Below are positions 15,454-23,658 of a stretch of 64,000 nucleotides of DNA, piece after piece; position 1 is the stretch's first letter, and every line of letters begins with the position of its first letter. Both the position numbers and the translations under genes were made by a program. Origin of the DNA: Arthrobacter celericrescens (GTDB taxonomy: Bacteria > Actinomycetota > Actinomycetes > Actinomycetales > Micrococcaceae); NCBI RefSeq assembly GCF_003614925.1, contig NZ_QYLP01000033.1, positions 1 through 64,000 of the forward strand, written 5' to 3'. The notes under the pieces are model-generated. The model did no database searches. It was not told where the DNA came from and saw only the letters and a list, made by a program, of their open reading frames with translations.

Positions 15454-16634
15454 GGCTGGCCTCCTTCGGCGCCCGGCGCGGAATGTTCGGGATTTCCGGG
15501 GTGGTGGAGCGGGATCTCCACCCCGATCACCGTACCTTCACCGGGCGCGGACTCGACGGCGAAGGTGCCGCCCAGCTGTTCCACGCGCTGGCGCATCGCG
15601 CGCAGGCCGTACCCGCCTTCCCGGGTGTGCGCTGCCGTGGCGTCCGGCGCGAAGCCCAGGCCGTCGTCGTAGATGTCCAGGGTCACGGAGTCCGGCAGGA
15701 ACCCCAGCGTGACGCTCGCCGTCTGCGCCCGCGCGTGCTGCTGCACGTTCGCCGCCGCGCTCTGCGCGATCCGCAGCAGGGCGTGCCGCACCTCCGCGGG
15801 CAGCTCGCGGGGCTGCCCGACGACGGCGACCCGCATTCCCGGTACATGCTTGCGTGCCGCCGTGGCCAGGGCCGTTTCGAGCGGCTCTTCGGGGGCGTCC
15901 GCGGTGGCGAGTTCGTGGACGAGGCCACGGGTTTCGGCGAGATTGAGGCGCAGCTGTTCGGTGGCCTGCCGGACCTCGGCGCTCAGGCCTTCCCTGCGGT
16001 CCGCTGCTTCAAGGAGCAGCGCGGTGCTGGCCAGTCCCTGGGTGACGGTGTCGTGGATTTCGCGGGCCACGCGCTCACGTTCGGCCATGGTTCCGGCGGC
16101 GCGTTCGGCGGCGACGGCCTGGGCCTGCGCTTCGCGGAGTTCGCCGTTCAGGGCCGCTTGGCGGGCGAGGGCCCCTTCCAGGCGTTCGTACACGAGGGTG
16201 AGCACCAGGGCGGCGGCGAGCGGGCCGAGGAGTGCCGCGACGTCCGTGAAATCGCTCAGCTTGAACAGGCCGGCGGCTGTGCTGAGGGCCGTGATCGCGG
16301 TGGCGGCGGCTGCTTGCCCGGCCGGGACGCCGGAGCGGCAGACGAAGAAAACGGCGAAGGCGCACCAGGCGAAGCTCGGCGCGAGGATAACCAGCGCCGT
16401 CCACACAGCCACCAGTACCCAGGTGGCCACAGTGCGAGCCGGGCCGTGGGACCGCACCGCGGTGACGTACAGCCCGCACAGCAGGCCGGCGAGCACCAGC
16501 ACCATGGTGTTCTCGCCCGGGCCGTGCCTTAACACGTAGCGGATGAGCGATGCGGTGATCAGCACGGCAAAGCCGCAGTGGACGGCAAAGTTCAGCTGCC
16601 GTTCCCGTTCCGGCCGTGCTTCTGCGGTGGTCAT
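15450..16634 (-). CDS. Membrane sensor histidine kinase, HisKA_3 type (SenS-like)
   Basis: A 394-residue kinase. About five membrane helices span residues 17-148 with only short loops, so signals probably enter via the membrane or a partner protein. Then come a coiled coil (150-185), the dimerisation/phosphorylation motif E-R-E-R-V-A-R-E-I-H-D-T-V-T-Q-G-L with His194, and an HATPase domain ending in G-G-Y-G-L-R-A-M-R-Q-R-V-E-Q-L-G-G. The missing large sensor domain and the neighbouring extracellular HbpS-like gene match SenS of Streptomyces, which is controlled by HbpS. Confidence 0.88.
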   Translation of the reverse strand: MTTAEARPERERQLNFAVHCGFAVLITASLIRYVLRHGPGENTMVLVLAGLLCGLYVTAVRSHGPARTVATWVLVAVWTALVILAPSFAWCAFAVFFVCRSGVPAGQAAAATAITALSTAAGLFKLSDFTDVAALLGPLAAALVLTLVYERLEGALARQAALNGELREAQAQAVAAERAAGTMAERERVAREIHDTVTQGLASTALLLEAADRREGLSAEVRQATEQLRLNLAETRGLVHELATADAPEEPLETALATAARKHVPGMRVAVVGQPRELPAEVRHALLRIAQSAAANVQQHARAQTASVTLGFLPDSVTLDIYDDGLGFAPDATAAHTREGGYGLRAMRQRVEQLGGTFAVESAPGEGTVIGVEIPLHHPGNPEHSAPGAEGGQP

Positions 16635-16696
16635 GCCGCCAAGTATTCCACTGCGCTCCGCCGCGGACCGGCCGGATTCCGCGCAGATAAAGGCGT

Positions 16697-16735
16697 CTCA
16701 TACTTTTGGCTGAGACGGGTAGCCGAAAGCATGAG
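16697..16735. promoter_or_regulatory. Large inverted repeat upstream of the HbpS-like gene
   Basis: Half sites CTCATACTTTTGGCT (16697-16711) and AGCCGAAAGCATGAG (16721-16735) pair at 12 of 15 positions, with the remaining three tolerating G-T or mismatch, separated by 9 bp. A second perfect 7-bp pair CGTCTCA/TGAGACG overlaps it (16694-16717). It lies between the kinase and HbpS-like genes and is a good candidate site for the response regulator. Confidence 0.6.
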
Positions 16736-16837
16736 GCAGCGCGCCCTGAAGGGCCGATGTGCAGTGTCTCCGGGCCCGGCAGGATGGATGCCAAGAGCCC
16801 GGCAGGTACGCCGGCGAAGCACACCGAAAGGCAGATC

Positions 16838-17428
16838 ATGGGACTGAGCAAGACCAACATCAAGACCCTCTCCGCAGCAGCCGCAGCCCTCATCCTCACC
16901 GGCGGCATCACCGTCGCCGCAAACGCCGGCCAGATCGCCCCGGCCGCGGCACCCGCCGCCCAGGCTCCCGCGGCCGTTCCCGCCGTCGACGTCCCCGCCG
17001 GTGAAGGCACCACCGTGGCCCAGAACCGTATCTCCGCCACCGCCTCCGCCAAGGCCGTCCAGGCAGCCCTCGCAAAGTGCGCGGCTGACAAGCTCCCGTT
17101 CGTCACCGTTTCCGTGGTGGACCGATTTGGCACCGTCCAGGCCGTGCTGCGTGGCGACAACGCCGCCGAGCACACCATCGAAGCCTCCAAGCAGAAGGCC
17201 TACACCGCAGCTGCGTTCGGCGCTCCCACCAGCGAGCTCAACGGCCGCATCAGCGGCAACGGCAAGCCCTCCATCGCCGACCTGCCCGGCACCCTGTTCC
17301 TCGCCGGCGGCGTCCCGCTGAAGGTCAACGGTGTTTCCGTGGCCGGCATCGGCGTTGGCGGGGCCCCGGACGGCATGCTCGACGAAGCCTGCGCAACGGC
17401 CGGCGCCGAGGCCATCCTGGCCCAGTAG
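16838..17428 (+). CDS. Secreted haem-binding protein, GlcG/HbpS family
   Basis: The start is the ATG of MGLSKTN, after GAAAGG. The 196-residue product has a Sec signal peptide (hydrophobic core about 11-28, A-N-A at 28-30), a Pro/Ala-rich linker (31-55), then the GlcG/HbpS domain: A-L-A-K-C-A-A-D-K-L-P-F-V-T-V-S-V-V-D-R-F-G, S-K-Q-K-A-Y-T-A-A-A-F and G-T-L-F-L-A-G-G-V-P-L. In Streptomyces reticuli HbpS is an extracellular haem- and iron-binding protein that modulates the kinase SenS under oxidative stress. A cognate-looking two-component system is encoded divergently next door. Confidence 0.82.
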   Translation: MGLSKTNIKTLSAAAAALILTGGITVAANAGQIAPAAAPAAQAPAAVPAVDVPAGEGTTVAQNRISATASAKAVQAALAKCAADKLPFVTVSVVDRFGTVQAVLRGDNAAEHTIEASKQKAYTAAAFGAPTSELNGRISGNGKPSIADLPGTLFLAGGVPLKVNGVSVAGIGVGGAPDGMLDEACATAGAEAILAQ

Positions 17429-17437
17429 TCTCAGCCC

Positions 17438-18172
17438 ATGCCTGACTTCAAGCGCGGCCGGAGTTTCCTGCGGGGAGCTCCGGCCGCGTGCCTGATTCTG
17501 TTCCTGGCCGCCTGCTCCGGCGGGCAGCCGTCCGCCCCGGAAACTGCTGCGGGCCCGACGGCGGCAAGCACGACGGCGTCAAGCGCCCCGGCGGCGCCCT
17601 CGGCGTCTGCGGTGGTCCCGCCGTCGTCGGCTGCTTCCACGGCGACCCCCGGCAAGCGTCCGACCCTCAGCAAGGAGGCCCAGCTGGAAACGAACCGGCA
17701 GCTCATCCGCGCGGCCAAGGCCAACGACCCCGTCCAGGTCAGGAAACTCATCGCCGCCGGCGGGGACGTCAACGCCAAGGACGACATCCAGGACTCGGCG
17801 TTCCTGTACGCCGGTGCGGAAGGTTTCAACGAGGTCCTCAAGCTGACCATCGAGGCAGGCGCCGACGTGAAAGCCACCAACCGCTACGGCGGCACGGCGC
17901 TGATTCCCGCCAGCGAGCACGGTCACGTGGAGACGATCAGGATCCTGATCGCCGCCGGCGTCCCGGTGGACCACGTGAACAACCTCGGCTGGACGGCCAT
18001 GCAGGAAGCCATCCTGCTGAACAACGGCGGCCCGCGCCAGCAGGAAGCGGTGAGGCTGCTGCTCGACGCCGGCGCGAACCCGGACATCCGCGACCCCCAG
18101 GGCCGCACCGCCCTGCAGAACGCGGAGCGGCTTGGCTTCACGGAAATCGCGGAGCTGATCCGCGGGCGCTGA
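17438..18172 (+). CDS. Ankyrin-repeat lipoprotein
   Basis: A 244-residue protein with a lipoprotein signal (lipobox L-A-A-C at about 22-25), a Ser/Ala/Pro-rich spacer of about 50 residues, and four to five ankyrin repeats (about 95-244): D-P-V-Q-V-R-K-L-I-A-A-G-G-D-V-N-A-K-D, then G-A-D-V-K-A-T-N-R-Y-G-G-T-A-L, G-V-P-V-D-H-V-N-N-L-G-W-T-A-M and G-A-N-P-D-I-R-D-P-Q-G-R-T-A-L. It should display a protein-binding surface outside the cell. It starts 9 bases after the HbpS-like stop, so the two are probably co-transcribed. A link to catalase as in other bacterial ankyrin proteins is only a possibility. Confidence 0.8.
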   Translation: MPDFKRGRSFLRGAPAACLILFLAACSGGQPSAPETAAGPTAASTTASSAPAAPSASAVVPPSSAASTATPGKRPTLSKEAQLETNRQLIRAAKANDPVQVRKLIAAGGDVNAKDDIQDSAFLYAGAEGFNEVLKLTIEAGADVKATNRYGGTALIPASEHGHVETIRILIAAGVPVDHVNNLGWTAMQEAILLNNGGPRQQEAVRLLLDAGANPDIRDPQGRTALQNAERLGFTEIAELIRGR

Positions 18173-18222
18173 GGCTGGTACGCGAGCGCTGAGGGGCGCG
18201 GCGGCAGGTCCGCGCTGAGGCG

Positions 18223-19929
18223 CTATCCGAACGTGAACGAGTACGCCTGGATGCCCTGCGGGATGCGGACCTGCAGCTTGCCTTCGCGGATCTCCATGTC
18301 GTCGACGATCCTGTAGAGCGTGGGCACCCCCGAGACTTTCACCGGGGTGCTCCTGCCGTCGCGGACCACCTCGATCGTCCCCTCGCCGCTGACCACGATG
18401 TACACCTGCCTGGCGTGATAGTTCAGGGCGATCGAGGACGCGGGGCCGGTGGGGGCGATCGACTGCGTTCCCAGGTTCCAGCCTCCGGAGAGGGCGAAGC
18501 TGTCCGCGGGCTGTCGTGGCGGGACGGTGTAGCTTCCCGCCCCGGCCTTGTACGGTTCGGTTCCGCCGTAGTTGACCTTCTTGGTGACGCCCAGGTACGT
18601 CTCGCGGGTTGTGGCACCGGCCACTGGACCGTCGTCGGAGGTTTCCACCGGCGCGGGCAGCGCCACGGACGGCTTGGCCTGCTTGAGGAGTTCACGGATG
18701 AGCTTCTCCGTGGTCTGGTAGCCGCCCTCGCCGAATTTGATGTGCCGGACGGTGCCCTCGGCGTCGATCAGGTAGTGCGCGGGCCAGTACCGGTTGCGGT
18801 AGTTGGTCCAGGTGGAGAGGGTGTTGTCGATGGCCACCGGGTAGGCGATCCCGAGGTTCTGCGCGCCGGACCTGACGTTCCGGACTTCCTTCTCGAAGGC
18901 GTACTCGGGGGAGTGCACGCCGATGATCTCCAGGCCGGCATCCTTGTACCTGCCGTACCACTGCGTCAGGTGCGGCACGGAGCGCTGGCAGTTGATGCAG
19001 GAGTATGCCCAGAAATCCACTAGCACCACCTTCCCCTTGAGGTCCTTCAGGTTTACGGGCTGGTTGCCGGGGGTGTTGAACCACTCCTGGATGCCCTTGA
19101 GGTCCGGCGCCGTGCCGCAGGATTCCAGCTCGGTTCCGCCGTTGCTGCACTTGTCCAGGTCCTTGTTCTGATCGTTGACCAGCCCGCCGAGGTCTAGGGC
19201 CTTCTTGACGGCGTCGTTGTCCTGCACCCGTTCTTGGAGTGTGGAGGTGTAGTCGGGGACCAGTTTCTGGAGCAGCTGCGGGAGGTTGAACACGAGCCCG
19301 ATCGCCAAAGCGATCATCATGGTGCCGCCTGCGACGCGGATCTTGCGCTGGTTCTTCCGGAAGGACTTGACCCGTTCGGCCACGCGCCGTCCGGCCAGGG
19401 CGAATACGAGCAGCGGTATGGCCGCACCGACGGCGAAGGTCAGGGTGAGGACGATCGTTTCCAGGCCGACGCGCCCTGTGGCGCCCGCGACCGCGATTGC
19501 CGCCAGCACCGGCCCCGCACAGGGGACATAGACGACGCCGAGAGCCAGCCCCAGCACCAGCCCGCCGTTCTCCGTACCCACCCTGCGTTGCGGGATCCAG
19601 GAGAAGGGCTTTTCGAGGATGTGCTGGAAGCTATCGAAAATCAGGCCGAGCCCGATCAGCACCAGCACCACCAGGCCGATCCAGCGCAGCAGGTCCTGCG
19701 GCAGGTTCACCAGCGTGAGCAGGAACGAGCCCACCAGCGTGAAGGTGCTGAAGCTGATCACCAGTCCGAGGATCACCAGGTAGGGGCGCCACCCGGCTGG
19801 AGGGTTGGTGCCGTTGCGGGCCGCCTGGGCGCCGCCCGAGAGGAAAATGACCGGCAGGACGGGCAGGATGCACGGCGAGATCCCCGTGATCAGGCCGCCC
19901 AACAGGCCGATGAGTGCCAACTGCAGCAT
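18223..19929 (-). CDS. dipZ: DipZ-type thiol-disulfide protein (CcdA membrane domain + thioredoxin)
   Basis: I start at ATG 19929 (MLQLALIGLL) with GGGAG upstream, giving 568 residues. The N-terminal CcdA-like domain has about six helices with the paired Cys20 (G-I-S-P-C-I-L-P) and Cys137 (Y-V-P-C-A-G-P) that carry electrons across the membrane. An extracytoplasmic thioredoxin-like domain has C311-x-x-C314 (W-A-Y-S-C-I-N-C-Q). A beta-rich C-terminal domain (about 430-568) completes the DipZ architecture known from Mycobacterium tuberculosis. It reduces or repairs secreted proteins, and its neighbour is a fasciclin lipoprotein, as in mycobacteria. Confidence 0.9.
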   Translation of the reverse strand: MLQLALIGLLGGLITGISPCILPVLPVIFLSGGAQAARNGTNPPAGWRPYLVILGLVISFSTFTLVGSFLLTLVNLPQDLLRWIGLVVLVLIGLGLIFDSFQHILEKPFSWIPQRRVGTENGGLVLGLALGVVYVPCAGPVLAAIAVAGATGRVGLETIVLTLTFAVGAAIPLLVFALAGRRVAERVKSFRKNQRKIRVAGGTMMIALAIGLVFNLPQLLQKLVPDYTSTLQERVQDNDAVKKALDLGGLVNDQNKDLDKCSNGGTELESCGTAPDLKGIQEWFNTPGNQPVNLKDLKGKVVLVDFWAYSCINCQRSVPHLTQWYGRYKDAGLEIIGVHSPEYAFEKEVRNVRSGAQNLGIAYPVAIDNTLSTWTNYRNRYWPAHYLIDAEGTVRHIKFGEGGYQTTEKLIRELLKQAKPSVALPAPVETSDDGPVAGATTRETYLGVTKKVNYGGTEPYKAGAGSYTVPPRQPADSFALSGGWNLGTQSIAPTGPASSIALNYHARQVYIVVSGEGTIEVVRDGRSTPVKVSGVPTLYRIVDDMEIREGKLQVRIPQGIQAYSFTFG

Positions 19930-20059
19930 GGTGTCTCCCGAGGTTGCGGTGCCGGGCGCCAACAGTTCGTGTCCCGGATGTCTGCAGGGAGTTCGGAGCC
20001 GGAGCCCTTCCGGCTTGGTGCCGGTGTTCCGGGTCTGGAAAATTTCCTGCGGTTCGCAC

Positions 20060-20086
20060 CCATCCACCTTCCCTCGTCCTCCGAAT
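20060..20086 (+). promoter_or_regulatory. SigK-like ECF promoter of the fasciclin gene
   Basis: CCATCC (20060-20065), 15 bp, CCGAAT (20081-20086). As I recall, mycobacterial SigK promoters upstream of mpt70/mpt83 carry CCATCC and CCGAAT with a similar spacing. Here it sits about 100 bp before a fasciclin gene beside dipZ. The match was read by eye, and no sigK gene is in the window. Confidence 0.6.
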
Positions 20087-20188
20087 AGCTGGTGAGGCAC
20101 AACCGTCGGCGAGGCAGATGCAGCGCCGGGCAGCCCGTGCCGACCCATTGGGCCCGACGCCACGGGTCCACAAACAAGGAGAATGACA

Positions 20189-20863
20189 ATGTTGTCCAGA
20201 AAGCGCCCCACCCTCGCCTTCGTTGGTCTCACTGCAGCTGCCCTCCTCGGACTTACTGCCTGCGGCGGTTCCAGCACGTCCGGTTCGTCCGCGCCTGCCA
20301 CGTCCCAACCGTCATCATCGGCAGCACCCACGCCGTCGGAATCGTCCATGACCAGTTCCGCCATGGATCCGGCCCGTGATCTCGTCGGCCCGGGCTGTGC
20401 CGCGTACGCCGCCCAGGTGCCGGATGGGGCGGGTTCGGTGCTTGGCATGTCGCAGGACCCGGTGGCCGTGGCCGCGTCCAACAACCCGCTGTTGAAGACC
20501 TTGACTGCCGCTGTTTCGGGCAAGCTCAACCCCAAGGTTGACCTCGTCTCCACCCTGAACGGAAGCGAGTTCACGGTCTTCGCGCCGGTGGACGACGCGT
20601 TTGCCAAGGTTCCCGCCGCCACCATCAACACACTCAAGACCGATGCCCCGCTGCTGAGCAAGATCCTCACCTACCACGTGGTTCCCGGCCAGCTGACGCC
20701 GGACCAGGTGATCGGCAAGCACAAGACGGTCCAAGGTGGCGAAGTCACCGTGGCCGGCACGAAGGATGCCCTCACGGTTGACGGCGCCAAGGTGATCTGC
20801 GGCGGTGTCCACACGGCCAACGCCACGGTGTACTTGGTGGACTCCGTGCTGATGCCCAAGTAA
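20189..20863 (+). CDS. Fasciclin-domain lipoprotein (MPT70/MPT83-like)
   Basis: I start at ATG 20189 because AAGGAGA ends 6 bases before it; the ATG two codons earlier abuts the site. The 224-residue product has a lipoprotein signal (lipobox L-T-A-C at about 20-23), a Ser/Thr/Pro spacer, and one fasciclin (FAS1) domain with [15 protein letters not shown] and [13 protein letters not shown]1 proteins mediate surface adhesion. MPT83 of M. tuberculosis has the same lipoprotein-plus-FAS1 layout and lies next to dipZ. Confidence 0.88.
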   Translation: MLSRKRPTLAFVGLTAAALLGLTACGGSSTSGSSAPATSQPSSSAAPTPSESSMTSSAMDPARDLVGPGCAAYAAQVPDGAGSVLGMSQDPVAVAASNNPLLKTLTAAVSGKLNPKVDLVSTLNGSEFTVFAPVDDAFAKVPAATINTLKTDAPLLSKILTYHVVPGQLTPDQVIGKHKTVQGGEVTVAGTKDALTVDGAKVICGGVHTANATVYLVDSVLMPK

Positions 20864-20890
20864 GTCCAGTTTCAACGTGCGTTGAGCAGG

Positions 20891-20921
20891 TGCCCCCTAG
20901 GATGCCTTCTTGGGGGCATTT
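20891..20921 (+). terminator. Hairpin after the fasciclin gene
   Basis: TGCCCCC and GGGGGCA arms (20891-20897, 20912-20918) with a 14-nt loop and a TTT tail, between the fasciclin and photolyase genes. Confidence 0.6.
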
Positions 20922-20951
20922 GCCGTGCTCCTACCCGGAGAAAGGTGCCAC

Positions 20952-22322
20952 GTGAAACCGTCCATCGTCTGGTTCCGCGACGACTTGCGCGTCAGGGACA
21001 ACCCTGCCCTGCGGGCCGCCGTCGACGACGGCGCCGCGGTGGCGATCTACGTCCTGGACGAGGAATCGCCCGGCATCCGGCCGTACGGCGGTGCGGCGAG
21101 GTGGTGGCTGCACCACTCCCTGGCCGCGCTTCGTGAAGAGCTCGAGGCGCTTGGCATTCCGCTGCTGCTGCGCCGCGGGCCCGCCGCGGACATCGTCCGG
21201 AAGACCGCGACGGTGATCGGCGCCGGCGCGCTGTTCTGGAACCGGCGGTATGGGGAGGCCGAGCGGACGGTCGACGCCGGGATCAAGGCCTGGGCCCGCG
21301 ACGCCGGGATCCATGTGGAGAGTTTCCAGGCGTCCCTGCTGCATGAGCCGTGGGAAGTCACCACGAAGACCGGCGGACAGTACAAGGTCTTCACCCCGTT
21401 TTGGCGTGCACTCTCGGCGCAGGAGTTCCGGGAGCCCCTGGTTGCACCTGCCAAGGGCCACGGGTACGCGGGCGACCTTCCCGCGTACGACGACCTGGAT
21501 TCCTGGCGCCTGCTGCCCACGAAGCCGGACTGGTCCTGCGGCCTGGCTGAGGCCTGGACGCCGGGCCCGCGGGCTGCGCACAAGCGGCTGGCGGAGTTCG
21601 TGGACGGCGGGCTTTCCGGCTACAAGGAGGGCCGCGACCGCCCGGACCGCGACGGAAGCAGCGGCCTCTCGCCGCACCTGCGCTGGGGTGAGCTCAGCCC
21701 GTTCGAGGTGTGGCACGCCTTGGGGTTCCGGAGCTCGCAGAGCGCTGCGGTGTATGCCTCGGAGCTGGGCTGGCGCGAGTTCTGCTGGCACCAGTACTTC
21801 CATAACCCGCAGCTCGCCACCGCCAACCTGCGGACCGAGTTCGACCGCTTCCCCTGGGCCTGGCCCGAGGTTACAGAGGACGAGGCTGCCGCCAGGGACC
21901 TCCGCGCCTGGGAGCAAGGCCGTACCGGTTTTCCCCTGGTGGACGCCGGTCAGCGGCAGCTTTGGCACACGGGCTGGATGCACAACCGGGTCCGGATGGT
22001 CGCCGCCAGTTTCCTGGTTAAGAACCTCGGCATCCACTGGCAGCTGGGCGAGCAGTGGTTCTGGGACACCTTGGTGGACGCCGATCCCGCCTCCAACCCG
22101 GCCAACTGGCAGTGGGTGGCAGGTTCCGGGGCGGACGCGTCCCCGTTCTTCCGGATCTTCAACCCGGAAGCCCAGCGCACCAGGTTCGACCCCCAGGGCA
22201 AGTACATCGCCCACTGGATCCCCGAGTTCGGCACCCCCCACTACCCGGAGGAGATCGTGGACCTCAAGACCACCCGGCAGGACGCGCTGGAGGCTTACAA
22301 GGGGCTCAAGGAGCGGCTCTAG
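20952..22322 (+). CDS. phr: Deoxyribodipyrimidine photolyase (cryptochrome/photolyase family)
   Basis: Starts at GTG with GGAGAAAGG upstream; 456 residues, normal for class I CPD photolyases. N-terminal antenna-binding domain S-I-V-W-F-R-D-D-L-R-V-R-D-N-P-A-L. C-terminal FAD domain: E-L-G-W-R-E-F-C-W-H-Q-Y-F, T-G-W-M-H-N-R-V-R-M-V-A-A-S-F-L-V-K (FAD-binding, Arg/Asn) and W-Q-W-V-A-G-S-G-A-D-A, the tryptophan-rich DNA-lesion site. It repairs UV pyrimidine dimers using light. It is a single gene, bounded by hairpins on both sides. Confidence 0.93.
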   Translation: MKPSIVWFRDDLRVRDNPALRAAVDDGAAVAIYVLDEESPGIRPYGGAARWWLHHSLAALREELEALGIPLLLRRGPAADIVRKTATVIGAGALFWNRRYGEAERTVDAGIKAWARDAGIHVESFQASLLHEPWEVTTKTGGQYKVFTPFWRALSAQEFREPLVAPAKGHGYAGDLPAYDDLDSWRLLPTKPDWSCGLAEAWTPGPRAAHKRLAEFVDGGLSGYKEGRDRPDRDGSSGLSPHLRWGELSPFEVWHALGFRSSQSAAVYASELGWREFCWHQYFHNPQLATANLRTEFDRFPWAWPEVTEDEAAARDLRAWEQGRTGFPLVDAGQRQLWHTGWMHNRVRMVAASFLVKNLGIHWQLGEQWFWDTLVDADPASNPANWQWVAGSGADASPFFRIFNPEAQRTRFDPQGKYIAHWIPEFGTPHYPEEIVDLKTTRQDALEAYKGLKERL

Positions 22323-22348
22323 GCGGGGCCGAAGGTTCCGGCGGGCCG

Positions 22349-22435
22349 TCCTGACCTTCTTTGCCCACGAAACAGGGGCGGCACCCCATCAAATAGGCGT
22401 GCCGCCCTTGTTCTGTCCTTCAAAGAAGGTCAGGA
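22349..22435. terminator. Nested inverted repeats between convergent genes
   Basis: Outer perfect 15-bp arms TCCTGACCTTCTTTG (22349-22363) and CAAAGAAGGTCAGGA (22421-22435) enclose an inner 14-bp pair AACAGGGGCGGCAC/GTGCCGCCCTTGTT (22371-22384, 22399-22412; one wobble). It lies between the photolyase and the convergent MFS gene, and can terminate both transcripts. Confidence 0.75.
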
Positions 22436-22445
22436 AGGCCGCTCA

Positions 22446-23615
22446 TCAAACAGCCCTGCGCCTCTGCACCAGCAGCACACAGGCGAACGACGCGAGCACT
22501 CCAGCCAGGGACAGGGCCAGCATCCCCGTGAACGAACCGCCACCGGACTGGATGAGGGCGCCGCTGAGCACCGGGCCCACTGCGAAGCCGCCGCCGATCA
22601 TCAGGTTGGTGGTGTTCATGACGTGGCCGCCCCCGGAGAGGTCTGCCAGGGTGGACAGCAGGTAGGGCAGGATGAACGTCCACGCGAACTTGAAGATCAC
22701 CGCCGCAACCGCGAACTGGATGAGCCCGGGAGCTCCGAACAGCAGCGCCACGCTCAACGCCATGCCCAGGTACCCGGCAATGAGGTAGAGGCGGCGCCGC
22801 GGGGTGTCGCCCAGGACCGTGGCCACGAGGGCGGAGGCGATACCGGCGACGGTGGCGACGGACAGCACCAGGCTCGTCGCAGAGAGTTCGGTCCCCGCCG
22901 CCGCGGAGATCTGTGCCATGAAGGACCACACCCCGCTGAGCGCCACATAGAAAAGGAAGACGGCGGCGAGCCCGGCCACGAACTTCGCCAGCGGCACCTT
23001 GGTGCGGGCGGCGGCTGCCGCGGGAACCTCACGGCGCAACACCTCGCCGTCGATCCTGTTCACCACGACAAGGCAGGCGACGCCGAGCCCGGCCAGCGTC
23101 CAATAGATCGCCGAAACCCCGGCCCCGGCGAACAGCGCGGGGAACACAGCCAAGATCAAGGCACCCATGGCCAGTTGGAACACCACGAAGATCCCGAAGG
23201 CACGGCTTGGATTGGAGGTCTTGCCGCTGAGGGTCAGGAGGATCACGGTGATCGAGCCGGCGGCCAGGGACGTGACGAAGCGGACTGCCACCAGCAGCGG
23301 GAAGCTGTCCACGAAGCCGGAGAGCAGGTTGCCGGCGATCACGACGGCGGTGAACAGGTAAGAGGCCGTGCGCAGGTTGATGCGCCGCAGCCAGAGGTAC
23401 GCCGGGACGGTGGCCAGGCTGAAGGCGCCCAGTTCCAGCGAGAACAGGCCACCCAGCTGGACCGGGGTGAGCCCGAACTGCTGGATGAGCTTGCCAGCCA
23501 CCACGGGAGCGATCAGGAGCACGGTATACAGAACGGCGCTATAGACGGCGACGTAGGTGTAGGTGCCGCGGTCGGATGCCCGTGTGGGCATGGCTGTCTT
23601 GAGGAGGGATGTCAT
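22446..23615 (-). CDS. MFS transporter
   Basis: A 389-residue twelve-helix major facilitator. An Arg-rich loop after helix 2 (Y-L-W-L-R-R-I-N-L-R) corresponds to motif A, and a charged central loop (G-E-V-L-R-R-E-V-P-A) divides the two halves. The C-terminus is Arg-rich and cytoplasmic. GAAGGG precedes the ATG. It lies 43 bp downstream of the amidohydrolase gene on the same strand, so it probably imports that enzyme's substrate or exports its product. The substrate is unknown. Confidence 0.82.
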   Translation of the reverse strand: MTSLLKTAMPTRASDRGTYTYVAVYSAVLYTVLLIAPVVAGKLIQQFGLTPVQLGGLFSLELGAFSLATVPAYLWLRRINLRTASYLFTAVVIAGNLLSGFVDSFPLLVAVRFVTSLAAGSITVILLTLSGKTSNPSRAFGIFVVFQLAMGALILAVFPALFAGAGVSAIYWTLAGLGVACLVVVNRIDGEVLRREVPAAAAARTKVPLAKFVAGLAAVFLFYVALSGVWSFMAQISAAAGTELSATSLVLSVATVAGIASALVATVLGDTPRRRLYLIAGYLGMALSVALLFGAPGLIQFAVAAVIFKFAWTFILPYLLSTLADLSGGGHVMNTTNLMIGGGFAVGPVLSGALIQSGGGSFTGMLALSLAGVLASFACVLLVQRRRAV

Positions 23616-23658
23616 GGCTGCCCTTCGGTTGGGGGAACTGTTGGGGAGGAGTGGGAGA

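Noticed and set aside
18173..18222. Short repeats of GCGCTGAGG
   Set aside because: Three loose copies in 60 bp of very GC-rich sequence at a gene end; too short and imperfect to be called a repeat feature.
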